DNA from: a virus
Direction: 5' to 3' (one strand)
DNA: 56,331 nucleotides
IMG/VR virus record: IMGVR_UViG_3300030451_001708
Location: 1 to 56,331 of that record
Shown: one piece after another, positions 37,058-46,028 of the stretch
How the letters are laid out: each line of letters opens with the position of its first letter
Position numbering within the stretch: position 1 is the first letter of the stretch
Notes under the pieces: generated by a model
The model's input: the letters and a program-made list of their open reading frames with translations, nothing else
The model's database searches: none
What the model was told of the DNA's origin: nothing
Made by a program: the position numbers and the translations under genes

Positions 37058-40000
37058 TTCCGCGTAAACGTTGCAATAGTTCTAGATTTCTCAAAGCATC
37101 GAACGGATTGCTACCCAAGAATGGCAACATGGATTGTGGATTATTTCTCGTAACCGTTGGTTGCACATTTACATTAGCTTGAGGAACTTGAACAGAAGTT
37201 TGAACAGGAGGTTGTTGTGGAGAAAGTTCTATTTCTGAAGGTGTTGTTACTTGCTGTTGTGCTGTTTGGGATTCAACTTCTCGCTGCGCCTGCCGACTTT
37301 GAAGTCTTGCCTCTCGTTCCTCTTTGGCAATGACAGGTTCTAGTTTCATGTTCCGGCGATCATTGGACAGTCTGTTAAAGGTTGACCAAGGGATTTGATT
37401 TACCACCCGACTTTTATCTTCCGATCTCATATCTTTCTTGGTGTCTTTGATTAGTTCTTTAGAAGCTAGACCAGGCCAGAACTCGCCTCGAAGGATAGCG
37501 GATATCTCTGCACCACCCATTCCGGCTAGTTTAAGTTCACTTCTTATCTCTTGATCACTAGCACCTATGGCACGAGCAGCCTGTACGTTGAAGAAGAGCT
37601 TGCTCTGTTCACGGTAAAGGTTGTCTAGGTAGGTGTTCCAAGCTTCTACCATTTCGGGCACTGTAGCGTCCGCACGTTTGATCTCACGGTTAGCATTACT
37701 TTTAGCTGCGGATCGTAAAGGTAGATACTCACCGCCTTTGAAACGAAAGTCTGTTCGCACGTTTACAGGGATGGGCGTGAATCCTGTAATGGTACGAGCC
37801 AGTTCTTCATTGGCTGTAAAATCCTGACCCCTTGTTCCCACTTCTCCTGTGAGACCACGGAACAATCTACCCGGTTGTAACTTACCGCCTCTTTCTTCAA
37901 CAAACATTCGACCATAACCAGGGATGTATGTACCCATGATGTGGGTAATACTTTTGGACATCTTATCTCCAAAGCTGTCCGACCCACTGTATACTTTAGC
38001 ACCCGTTTGTGTTTCTCCATCTCGACCAATCCACGCTTGTGGAAGAACATCTCTGACTCTTTCAAAGAAAAGAGACTCAGAAAGAAATGGATCGGCGTAG
38101 CCTTGAACTAAACTCCAAGCTCCTGTTAAGATTTGGTCGGCTTCATCCTTACCAAGCTCACCTCTTTCGTTGTATGTTTGAAGAGCTTTACGAACAGGAT
38201 CTGTAACAAAGGCATGAGGAAATACATAACTCTGATCAAACAGTTCCATCTTTCCACGACCATCGTTACTAATCACACCCAACGCATGTCCGTCATAAAA
38301 GTCTGCGGTCAGTGCTTTGGCAGCTTCAAGTTCCTGTTCCGTGGTTCCAGTTGCAAGCATTGAGGCTTTGGTTATAGCGGCAGGCATAACGGTAGACATT
38401 GTCAGGTAAGACATCAAACGTTGTGACCCGATCCCACGGATCTGACGCTCTAATATCCGTGCGTTGTCTGGCCCCAAGGCTCTAATTAACTGATCATCCG
38501 CTTTGAATGAAAGCTCTCGTACCCCACGGGACAAGGTATTAGCTGCGTTACGAATGTTTTCTGAAGCAAACGATGTAAAGTTACCGAAGACAGGGATCGC
38601 ATCGAGGCGACGTATTGCTTTACCAACACGGCTGTATACGGGCATTGTGTCTTTTACTGTGTCTCCCGCCATGGTGAGTAAGAAGTTTGCAGGAGAAGTA
38701 TCTAGAGACAGTGACGCATCTCTTTTAGCGATTTTTTGTTCTCTCAAAGATTTTTTAAGAACTTCAAACTGCCCTGGATTTTTGACATTATTTATATCTA
38801 TACCCGCTTTAGATAAAGCGTTTGCCATTTTACCTTGCTCCGCAAACACCGCCATTAACTTAAAATATGAATCGGAGTTTGAATACAAGTTCTCAAGTTG
38901 TTGCATAAAAGGGATAAGTTTGTATGAAGCATCGTCCGCGAAAGACTGTAGCTTTCCGGCAACTTTAAAATCCTTTGCCATATCACGGAAATCTCTCAAG
39001 GCACTGGTCACAAGGCTAGTGTCCATGACGCCCAACGCACCAAGTTCACGGCTTAGTTTCTTTAAACCTTCATCATCTAATGTATCAGTATTTGCAGCAA
39101 TCAAACGAAACGTATCAACAAAGTCAGAGTTACGGGCAAGGTTCCCGTTTTGTGCGAGGGCAATACCGTTACCTGTGATGTTTCTGATTTGAGATATTAG
39201 ATTGGGAACAATGGTCATACGTTGAGCTTGACCTTTAAGAAGCGCACCCACTGCTACTGCTTGTCCCAACTCATCAAGTCCTAGTCGAGCAGGAGTGGTT
39301 AAAGCTTGTTTAACTTCTGGTGTAACAAACATACGCGTAAGATCTGCATAAGGTCCAAAGAAAATTGTGGGTTGATCTGCTGCCTCAAGCTGCTCGTATC
39401 CAAGACTCCGTAAATAATCTTCATCTCGTACTATTTGTTCTCCTGAAATAGCTTCTGGTCTATCATAGGCACTTCGAACAATTAATGGGCGTTCACCTTT
39501 GGCAAGATTTTCAAGAGCATTTTCAATGTTTTGTCCAAAGGTATTTGCTGCATTGCGATAAAAATTTAGACCCGCTAATGTTGTGGACATATCTGAAATA
39601 GTTTTAAAGTATGCCTTTGCAGGATCAACAACCTCACCCATGAGTTCTCTAGTTGACGGAAGTTGCTTTAGTTCTTCAACACGTTTGATAAACATATTGT
39701 CTGTTATACTTACAGCCCGACCTGGTAAAACAACTTGAGACCCTTCAGCGGCTAAAGCTTTTTGTTTTTCACGTAAAGCTTGTTGCGGAGTAAGTTTTCC
39801 ATCGGAAACATCAAGATCTAAATACCGTAGTAGTTTTCTTTCTGCAAACTCATCCAAGTCTGCATCAGATACAAAGTCAGGGAGATCCCTGCCACCAAAC
39901 AAATCTGCATATTCTTCGTTACCTGGCTTTTGAAAACGAACATAATTTTTCATTTCTTTCAGAGCAGCGTTGTACTCTGGGGTGCCTATAACCAAGCCTT

Positions 40001-41435
40001 TATAATAGTTTTCTGCGTCATCATACATGGCATAACGGCGACGGATGTAGCCGCCTACAGATTTTTTATGAGCTTCTATATCTTTTATCGCGTCCGCTAT
40101 CATCTTAGGATTACCAGTCCCACTAGCCAAACGTTGTTCTAATTCCAAAAGAATCTTATCTTGATACTCAAGATCAAGTTTCAACATTCTATTTGCTGCT
40201 TTTTTAGCTTGGTCGTTTAACCCATCAAGCGCAGTATCGTCACCTGTGGTCAGAAACTTGTACAGTTTCTGTTTGATTTGCTCACGAGTTTTCTTTCTTT
40301 TCTTTGGAAGTTTTACCACCGACATAAACTGACCAGTGGCTTTCTCAAAGTCTTTGTATAGTTTCAATGCTTCTCTTTGTGCAGTATCACCCACTGCTTT
40401 AACATCGAGAACCTCTTCAATTAGTTCTCCGTTTGCTACACCGCCAGGTTTGAACCATGCGTCAAATGTTTCTTTTGATGTCTTGGCACCAGGGATACGG
40501 CTAATTAGTTCTCCTCCTGCATTGAATACAGTCGCAGATGCACGAGCCAAGGAAGAAGTTACAGGAGAAACACCCGGTAAAGTTCCCGCCGCTCGTGCCG
40601 CTGCACCAACAACAGGTAACCCAACATCAAAGGTAAGACTTGCCAAGCCCCCCTCTACGCCTCTACGCAAACTATTTCTTAAACGAGCAAGACCTAGATC
40701 GGCACCTGATAGATTCTCTGTGCGTTCAGTCTCAAGAGCCGCGTCAAGAGGATCGGGTAGTATATCAAACGAGTCGGAAATCGTAGCTCTTCCGTCAGGA
40801 CTAAACACCGCTTCAAAACCACCAGTTGCAAGAGCCGTGGTTCCTATCAAACGGGTACGGTTTTTCAACATGGATTTGCCAACCTTAGATCCACCAAACT
40901 TCTCTGCGGATCTAAAGAATTTACTCTTTGCAGGAGCAGTTACGATTTTTGAACCTTGTGCTACTTTGTTTGCCCGACCAAGCCACCCTATTATTGGAAT
41001 GAAACCAAGACCAAATCCTACTAGCTCTTCGGTGACATTACCCGCAGTTGTTGTAGGGTTGAGGTTGTATTCTCTTTTAAAGTTTTCAAAAGCTTCAGTA
41101 ACAGGACGAGAGTAGTTTGTACCAAAGGCAGCATCAAATCCGGCGGTTCCAAACTCTGTAATACCTTGTGCCAAAGTCACAGGAGCAGCGGTTATACCTC
41201 GACCTACGTCTGTAAACTGTGATTCTTTGTAGGGTTGTATTTTTTGTTTTGCTTGAGATTTAAGACTTTCTGCAAGCTCTACATCCCCTGCTTCAAACGC
41301 ATCAATAGCTTGAGTTCTTAAAGTTTCAAACTCTTCTTTGTTTTTGTATTCTTCTTTTAGACGCTCTGCACGTTCCACATCCCCTGCTTCATATGCTTCG
41401 ATGGCGCGATTACGAAGTTCGTTAAGCGTGACCAT
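37038..41435 (-). CDS. Giant internal virion (ejection) protein
   Basis: 1465 residues. The N-terminus has two related helical repeats (RAIEAYEAGDVERAERLKEE and QAIDAFEAGDVELAESLKSQ), then hydrophobic Gly/Ala stretches (LVGFGLGFIPIIGWLG, GGLASLTFDVGLPVVGAAAR) and a long helical body, with a Gln/Pro-rich C-terminus. Size, composition and position as the last late gene fit an internal core protein ejected with the DNA, as in T7 gp16. No lytic transglycosylase motif was noticed. It overlaps the small gene at 36848-37057 end to end. Confidence 0.65.
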   Translation of the reverse strand: MVTLNELRNRAIEAYEAGDVERAERLKEEYKNKEEFETLRTQAIDAFEAGDVELAESLKSQAKQKIQPYKESQFTDVGRGITAAPVTLAQGITEFGTAGFDAAFGTNYSRPVTEAFENFKREYNLNPTTTAGNVTEELVGFGLGFIPIIGWLGRANKVAQGSKIVTAPAKSKFFRSAEKFGGSKVGKSMLKNRTRLIGTTALATGGFEAVFSPDGRATISDSFDILPDPLDAALETERTENLSGADLGLARLRNSLRRGVEGGLASLTFDVGLPVVGAAARAAGTLPGVSPVTSSLARASATVFNAGGELISRIPGAKTSKETFDAWFKPGGVANGELIEEVLDVKAVGDTAQREALKLYKDFEKATGQFMSVVKLPKKRKKTREQIKQKLYKFLTTGDDTALDGLNDQAKKAANRMLKLDLEYQDKILLELEQRLASGTGNPKMIADAIKDIEAHKKSVGGYIRRRYAMYDDAENYYKGLVIGTPEYNAALKEMKNYVRFQKPGNEEYADLFGGRDLPDFVSDADLDEFAERKLLRYLDLDVSDGKLTPQQALREKQKALAAEGSQVVLPGRAVSITDNMFIKRVEELKQLPSTRELMGEVVDPAKAYFKTISDMSTTLAGLNFYRNAANTFGQNIENALENLAKGERPLIVRSAYDRPEAISGEQIVRDEDYLRSLGYEQLEAADQPTIFFGPYADLTRMFVTPEVKQALTTPARLGLDELGQAVAVGALLKGQAQRMTIVPNLISQIRNITGNGIALAQNGNLARNSDFVDTFRLIAANTDTLDDEGLKKLSRELGALGVMDTSLVTSALRDFRDMAKDFKVAGKLQSFADDASYKLIPFMQQLENLYSNSDSYFKLMAVFAEQGKMANALSKAGIDINNVKNPGQFEVLKKSLREQKIAKRDASLSLDTSPANFLLTMAGDTVKDTMPVYSRVGKAIRRLDAIPVFGNFTSFASENIRNAANTLSRGVRELSFKADDQLIRALGPDNARILERQIRGIGSQRLMSYLTMSTVMPAAITKASMLATGTTEQELEAAKALTADFYDGHALGVISNDGRGKMELFDQSYVFPHAFVTDPVRKALQTYNERGELGKDEADQILTGAWSLVQGYADPFLSESLFFERVRDVLPQAWIGRDGETQTGAKVYSGSDSFGDKMSKSITHIMGTYIPGYGRMFVEERGGKLQPGRLFRGLTGEVGTRGQDFTANEELARTITGFTPIPVNVRTDFRFKGGEYLPLRSAAKSNANREIKRADATVPEMVEAWNTYLDNLYREQSKLFFNVQAARAIGASDQEIRSELKLAGMGGAEISAILRGEFWPGLASKELIKDTKKDMRSEDKSRVVNQIPWSTFNRLSNDRRNMKLEPVIAKEEREARLQSRQAQREVESQTAQQQVTTPSEIELSPQQPPVQTSVQVPQANVNVQPTVTRNNPQSMLPFLGSNPFDALRNLELLQRLRGTNPPPQ

Positions 41436-41447
41436 GTGTCGTGACCC

Positions 41448-43388
41448 TTATTGGTTGAACCAGTCTGATCCTTTTCCACCACCCTGCTTTACTCCAAGCC
41501 TTGGAATATTTAAAGCTCTGTAAAAAGCTTCTGCGTTTGCTTCTCCTGCTCTTTTTATAAATGCCTCGCCTTTTTCATCCTCGTTTAGGGTATCATCGGT
41601 TAAAACATCAGCGTATATTTCCGAGAAAAATTTGCCAGCATCGGTATCTAAATACCCAGTTGGATCGTCAAACTTTTCTTTTATTTTAAGTTTTGCTTCA
41701 TACTTTTCAAGCTCTCGTTTATCTTGTCGTGTTTCTTTAGCCAACTGTGTTTGTAAAGCATCGTCTCTTGCTTCTTTGTCTGTTGCAGCTTGCAAGGCCA
41801 ACATCTTAATTTTGTCTTTGCGCTCTTGACGAGTTGCTGCATCACCGCGAAGTGTTTCAATCATGTTCATAGCCGCTTGTCCGGCGTCCCCAGTAGCGGC
41901 GTAGGTTGCACCGTACATTGCCAATGCAAACCCTGTATTTCTTTTCTTTTCTTCCTCGTCATCACCTAAGATTTCAGAAAACCTAGACACATACTTGTCA
42001 AAGACATCGTCAAATGCATCATCTGTTTTGGCACCTCCAAAGTCTTTTGTTGCGTCATCTAATGTTTTATCGGCATTGGTTTGAAATTTTTCCCGTTCGT
42101 CTCTGCCGCCCTGAACTTCTATGAATTGATCCAAGCTTGGAAACTTGGGTTTTTCTGGTGCTTTTGGTGTTGATGTTACTAGTTCAGAAAGATCTGGATC
42201 ATCGTCTCTACGTTTATTTGCTTGTGGAGCTAAACGTTCATCAATTGGAAACTCAGATGTTTGTTCTAACTTGGCATTATTATGGGCAGCTTTAGCAACA
42301 ACTAAAGCGTCATTTGCGTTTTCTAATCTGTTTTGAATTACAGGTTTGTTTTCAGGATTTGCTAATTTAAGTGTTTCTTCTAACTGATTTACTGTTTCTT
42401 GAGCAACAACTAGATCACGGGCTGTTGATGAAATTTGAGCCGTGTCTTGATCTTGTTTAATAAGTTTACCAAAATTAGCTTCTGCTTGCTTTAATTGAGC
42501 AGTAACAGGGTTTTGATCTGTAGACCCACCCATACTTTCTAATTGCGCTTTTAAAACTTTCAAACGTTCAAAATCATCTATCGTTATTGCGCTCTCTTCT
42601 AATCTTTTTATTTGGTTCTCAATGCGTAACCTGTCAGTATATAACTCTTGATTGGCCTTTTGTTCTGCTCTTAATTGAAGCGCAGCTTGATCCACATTTG
42701 TAGGATCGTAGTCTATGACTGTAGTGGCAGGATTGTACGAAGGTGTGTTAACATTAACGTTTGGCGTCGTAGTCTTTTTAGTTTTTTCAACAGCATCTTT
42801 TCTGCTGCCACTGGTGGGGTCTAATGATGTAACTATTGGGACGTTGCTTATGTCCACCCGACTGTCTAACGACGCGACATCTATAACAGTTGAATCTGAT
42901 GATTGAGCTGCATCAGGGTACATCTTTTCAAAACGCTCAAAGTCTTGCTCCGTCATTAATACTGGATCAGGTGTAACACCCGGAATGTTTACATATAAAT
43001 ATGAAGGAGGATTAATACGTTGCGATTGTGCAGTCGCTTGCGCTATCGCATCTGTGCGAAAGGGAGGTTGGACACCAAAAGGTTCCCTAAGTTGACGTGC
43101 TCTTAATGCACCTGCGGCAGAGAAGCCGCCAGATCTAGGTCCAACATTAGTCCTACCTTGAACTGGTATTTGAGATACTGCGGGGGGTGGAGCTATTTGA
43201 TCATTAGTAGGAACAAAGCGCACTGCGTTAGGATTGGTAAGACTAATGTTTGGTATTCCAGTTATACCACCACCGTTTTCATATCCAACAGCTTGCATCA
43301 TCGGTTCAGACGATGCCATGATCCCACCTTTTCTACGAAGCTCGTCTCTTGCACCACGGTTAAAGAGTTTTCGATCTAATACGTTCAT
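41448..43388 (-). CDS. Internal virion protein, coiled-coil
   Basis: 646 residues: MNVLDRKLFNRGARDELRRK GGIMASSEPMMQAV, a proline-rich disordered part, a long coiled coil at about 225-370 (RAEQKANQELYTDRLRIENQ IKRLEES) and a charged end. The MNVLDRK...GGIMASS opening is one I recall from marine podovirus internal proteins. ATGA overlap with the upstream gene. Most likely an ejected or core protein. Confidence 0.6.
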   Translation of the reverse strand: MNVLDRKLFNRGARDELRRKGGIMASSEPMMQAVGYENGGGITGIPNISLTNPNAVRFVPTNDQIAPPPAVSQIPVQGRTNVGPRSGGFSAAGALRARQLREPFGVQPPFRTDAIAQATAQSQRINPPSYLYVNIPGVTPDPVLMTEQDFERFEKMYPDAAQSSDSTVIDVASLDSRVDISNVPIVTSLDPTSGSRKDAVEKTKKTTTPNVNVNTPSYNPATTVIDYDPTNVDQAALQLRAEQKANQELYTDRLRIENQIKRLEESAITIDDFERLKVLKAQLESMGGSTDQNPVTAQLKQAEANFGKLIKQDQDTAQISSTARDLVVAQETVNQLEETLKLANPENKPVIQNRLENANDALVVAKAAHNNAKLEQTSEFPIDERLAPQANKRRDDDPDLSELVTSTPKAPEKPKFPSLDQFIEVQGGRDEREKFQTNADKTLDDATKDFGGAKTDDAFDDVFDKYVSRFSEILGDDEEEKKRNTGFALAMYGATYAATGDAGQAAMNMIETLRGDAATRQERKDKIKMLALQAATDKEARDDALQTQLAKETRQDKRELEKYEAKLKIKEKFDDPTGYLDTDAGKFFSEIYADVLTDDTLNEDEKGEAFIKRAGEANAEAFYRALNIPRLGVKQGGGKGSDWFNQ

Positions 43389-44821
43389 CCGAATACTCCC
43401 GCATTTTGCAATCCAGCATACGTTATCGCGTTTCCTGTAAATCGTTGAAAGGGTGATGCCGTCGGTGCAAACGTAGTTTGTGCCGTGCCAAGCGGTGCAC
43501 CTTGTATAACATCAGAAAAGAAACCAACCTGTTGATACGGTAACATTTGATTTGCACGTTGCGCATCTAGTAAAGACTGTTGGTAACCTTGCCCTTGTGC
43601 ACCCATTTGAGACAATAGGTTTATGTCTGCGGCTCCCATCCTTTGTTGCATACCACCTAGATTTGCCATGTTCATACCAAGACCAGCGATGCCTTGTCCC
43701 ATTCCTGCAATTTGCTGTTGTGCTCCTAATCCCGTGTTTATACCTTGCAATCCGAGTTGTGCTGCTTGTGATCCAAGTTGTCCACCTTGAATTGCACTGG
43801 TTTGAGCTAACTGTTCTGCGCCAAGACCTAACTGTCCTGCTCGATCCGCCGCTGTAATTTGTGTCCCTGCACCCGCCTGACCAAGTTGACCAATTGTTTG
43901 AGCACTTTGAAGCTGACGTGCGCGAGCTTGTTCAAAAGACTGTCTGGCACGTTCCGCTGCGGCTTCATATCCAGCTTGTCGCATTCCTGCTGCTGTTCGT
44001 GCTTGTCTTTCCAGTATGTCCTCACGAATCGGGTCTTCTCGTCTAAATTGTTCTAAGAAACGACGGTTTCCACTAAAGGCACCTTGACGTAACGCTTGAT
44101 CTCTAGTCTGACGCCCAACTTCGTCAAGTTGTCGAGCACCTGCTCGTTCAATATCAGCTAATGCAGCATCAACAGCTTGTGTTTCAAATGGATTGTAATA
44201 TGCCGCTGACATGCGTGGATCAAACTGACTTGCTGCACCGCGTAAAGATGCGATGCCTTGACCCGCTGTGCCTCGACCAAACTGCCCCGCGTCCATAAGA
44301 GCTTGCTGTGCCGCCGATGTGGACATACGAGCACGTTCTGCGGCTATATCAGCTTTAGTTATGCCCTCTCCAAGAGCTTGTTGTCCTATTGCAACTTGAC
44401 CAGGGATTTCTCCCGCCAATCGTTGGGTTTCATCCATCGCTTGACCAACACCCTGCATACCCAAAAACTGCGCGTTTGAGGCAGCGTCAAGATACGGCTG
44501 ATAAGATCCAACCCCCGATTGGGTCAGGGTGTAGGCCAAATCTTGTAATGGATCACGGTCAGCAATTCCATACTCTGGCAATTGCCCTGTAAATAGTTTT
44601 TGCGCTGTTGGTAAAAGACCTTCGATATAGTCTGGGTTTCTATATTTAGTACTACCATCTTCCTCAATTACATCAATATTAGCTTGTTCTTCTGGAGATA
44701 GCTCATCATATTCTTCTTGAGTAAGGAACTGATCTCCAAAACCATAAAGAAACGGTTTGGCTTCTTCTGGTAAATCTCTAACTATTGTTTGTTGTGCGCT
44801 GCCGCTACTGCCTCTACCCAT
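43385..44821 (-). CDS. Internal virion protein, Ala/Gln-rich
   Basis: 478 residues. After LPEEAKPFLYGFGDQFLTQE EYDEL comes a long helical region rich in Ala, Gln and Gly, with QFGRGTAGQGIASLRGAASQ, AFSGNRRFLEQFRREDPIRE, and a Gln/Gly-rich end ending in FQRFTGNAITYAGLQNAGVF G. Composition and order resemble injection proteins of the P22 gp7/gp20 kind. No enzyme motif. Confidence 0.6.
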   Translation of the reverse strand: MGRGSSGSAQQTIVRDLPEEAKPFLYGFGDQFLTQEEYDELSPEEQANIDVIEEDGSTKYRNPDYIEGLLPTAQKLFTGQLPEYGIADRDPLQDLAYTLTQSGVGSYQPYLDAASNAQFLGMQGVGQAMDETQRLAGEIPGQVAIGQQALGEGITKADIAAERARMSTSAAQQALMDAGQFGRGTAGQGIASLRGAASQFDPRMSAAYYNPFETQAVDAALADIERAGARQLDEVGRQTRDQALRQGAFSGNRRFLEQFRREDPIREDILERQARTAAGMRQAGYEAAAERARQSFEQARARQLQSAQTIGQLGQAGAGTQITAADRAGQLGLGAEQLAQTSAIQGGQLGSQAAQLGLQGINTGLGAQQQIAGMGQGIAGLGMNMANLGGMQQRMGAADINLLSQMGAQGQGYQQSLLDAQRANQMLPYQQVGFFSDVIQGAPLGTAQTTFAPTASPFQRFTGNAITYAGLQNAGVFG

Positions 44822-44824
44822 GTC

Positions 44825-45547
44825 TTATGCCCTTTGCATTTTTAAATACATTTCAGCCGCTGCTTTAGCGCGATCACCATTCTTAGCGTTGCCGATAATT
44901 TCAGAAGCACGTTCATAGTCTCCGTTTGGGTCCATTGCCGCTAGATCTTTATGTGATAGCACCACTTCTTGTGTTGAAAGTGCAGCCTCTTGTACAGGCA
45001 CCCCGTCTTGATAAATCATTGCAGGAATTGAATCACTTGTCGGAGTCCCTGGACCTTCTATGCGACCCCCCTCAACGGCACCAAAAACTCTACTTGCCGG
45101 AACGTATCTACCACCGGGGCCATAGTATCCTCCACCAAGATAAGGTTTACGCTTTTCCATTTTAGGTGGTGGAAGAAGCGAACTAAATAATAAAAGATTT
45201 CCAGGCGACAGCAACCCATCTTTTTCAGTTAATTGGTTTAAAATAGAAGCTATTCCTTTTTCTTTTATTGTACCTTGTAGTGCGTTATTTGTTGCTGCAT
45301 CTGCTACTGTGCCTGCACCTGTTCCCGATAAACCTAAAGAACCACCTATACCTCCTATCGCTGCGTTTTTTAAAGCATCACCAAAATCGTCTCCCGATAA
45401 CAAAGAACCTATTCCCGATGTTATAGCAGAACTAAGCATTGGATTTTTAACAAGTGAAGCTCCAAGTTTTGCGAGAAAAGGTACGCTGCTTCCAGCCAAA
45501 GCGGAGCTTAATGCAGGGGCAAGGAACGGTGCAAGAAACTGAATCAT
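44825..45547 (-). CDS. Virion protein with SDSIPA motif
   Basis: 240 residues: a hydrophobic Ala/Leu/Ser-rich N-terminus (MIQFLAPFLAPALSSALAGS), Gly-rich helices, then GGRIEGPGTPTSDSIPAMIY and VQEAALSTQEVVLSHKDLA. The G-P-G-T-x-T-S-D-S-I-P-A block recurs in tail and internal proteins of many phages. The first 25 residues could insert into the membrane during ejection (inference). Confidence 0.6.
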   Translation of the reverse strand: MIQFLAPFLAPALSSALAGSSVPFLAKLGASLVKNPMLSSAITSGIGSLLSGDDFGDALKNAAIGGIGGSLGLSGTGAGTVADAATNNALQGTIKEKGIASILNQLTEKDGLLSPGNLLLFSSLLPPPKMEKRKPYLGGGYYGPGGRYVPASRVFGAVEGGRIEGPGTPTSDSIPAMIYQDGVPVQEAALSTQEVVLSHKDLAAMDPNGDYERASEIIGNAKNGDRAKAAAEMYLKMQRA

Positions 45548-45777
45548 AACGTGCTACCTCCGGCAGCTTGTGGCATGGTTACTGTAATCTTTGTATGTCT
45601 TTTTGTGTCATCTGTCCAAGACTTTCCGCAATCTGGACAATTACCATCTGGATACGAGGCAACTTCTTCTGGTGTATCTACTAAGTTATCACAATGATGA
45701 CATTGTAATGTATCAACAGAGCTTGAAGGCTTCCACTTGCCACCATCAGGCATTATTATAATGGTTTCATCACTCAT
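45544..45777 (-). CDS. Small zinc-ribbon protein
   Basis: 77 residues with CHHC and, 20 residues later, CPDCG: a four-cysteine zinc ribbon between LQCHHCDNL and DGNCPDCGKSW. N-terminal MSDETIIIMPDGGKWKPS. ATGA-type overlaps with both neighbours. It lies among tail genes; a folding or assembly role is guesswork. Confidence 0.6.
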   Translation of the reverse strand: MSDETIIIMPDGGKWKPSSSVDTLQCHHCDNLVDTPEEVASYPDGNCPDCGKSWTDDTKRHTKITVTMPQAAGGSTL

Positions 45778-46028
45778 ACTACTATCCTTAATTCACCTGT
45801 TGAAGTTTTATATACATCATTTACCTCTAAACCACCACTAACAGCAGCCGCATTGTTTGCATGTACTGGCAAGTTTAGCAGATTTAAAGTATTAAATACA
45901 GCAGTTCCTGGGTTTTGTGTTTGTTGTATGTATACAGAGAAAGCACGAACTACTTCTGCAAAATACCTTGGATCATACCCTTGTGGGGGTGAAGGAAAGT
46001 ACGGGGCAGGGATTCCTCTAGTAGACAT
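45774..46028 (-). CDS. Small tail-region protein
   Basis: 84 residues from MSTRGIPAPYFPSPPQGYDP; the ATG overlaps the stop of the nozzle gene (TAATG). It contains YFAEVVRAFSVYIQQTQNPG and NLLNLPVH, ending GLEVNDVYKTSTGELRIV, a short end motif common to tail-associated proteins in marine phages. Structural role likely. Confidence 0.6.
   Translation of the reverse strand: MSTRGIPAPYFPSPPQGYDPRYFAEVVRAFSVYIQQTQNPGTAVFNTLNLLNLPVHANNAAAVSGGLEVNDVYKTSTGELRIVV

Noticed and set aside
40336-41115. 259-codon rightward ORF inside the giant virion gene
   Set aside because: It is antisense to a clear 1465-codon gene, and its composition is that of a reverse-complement shadow.
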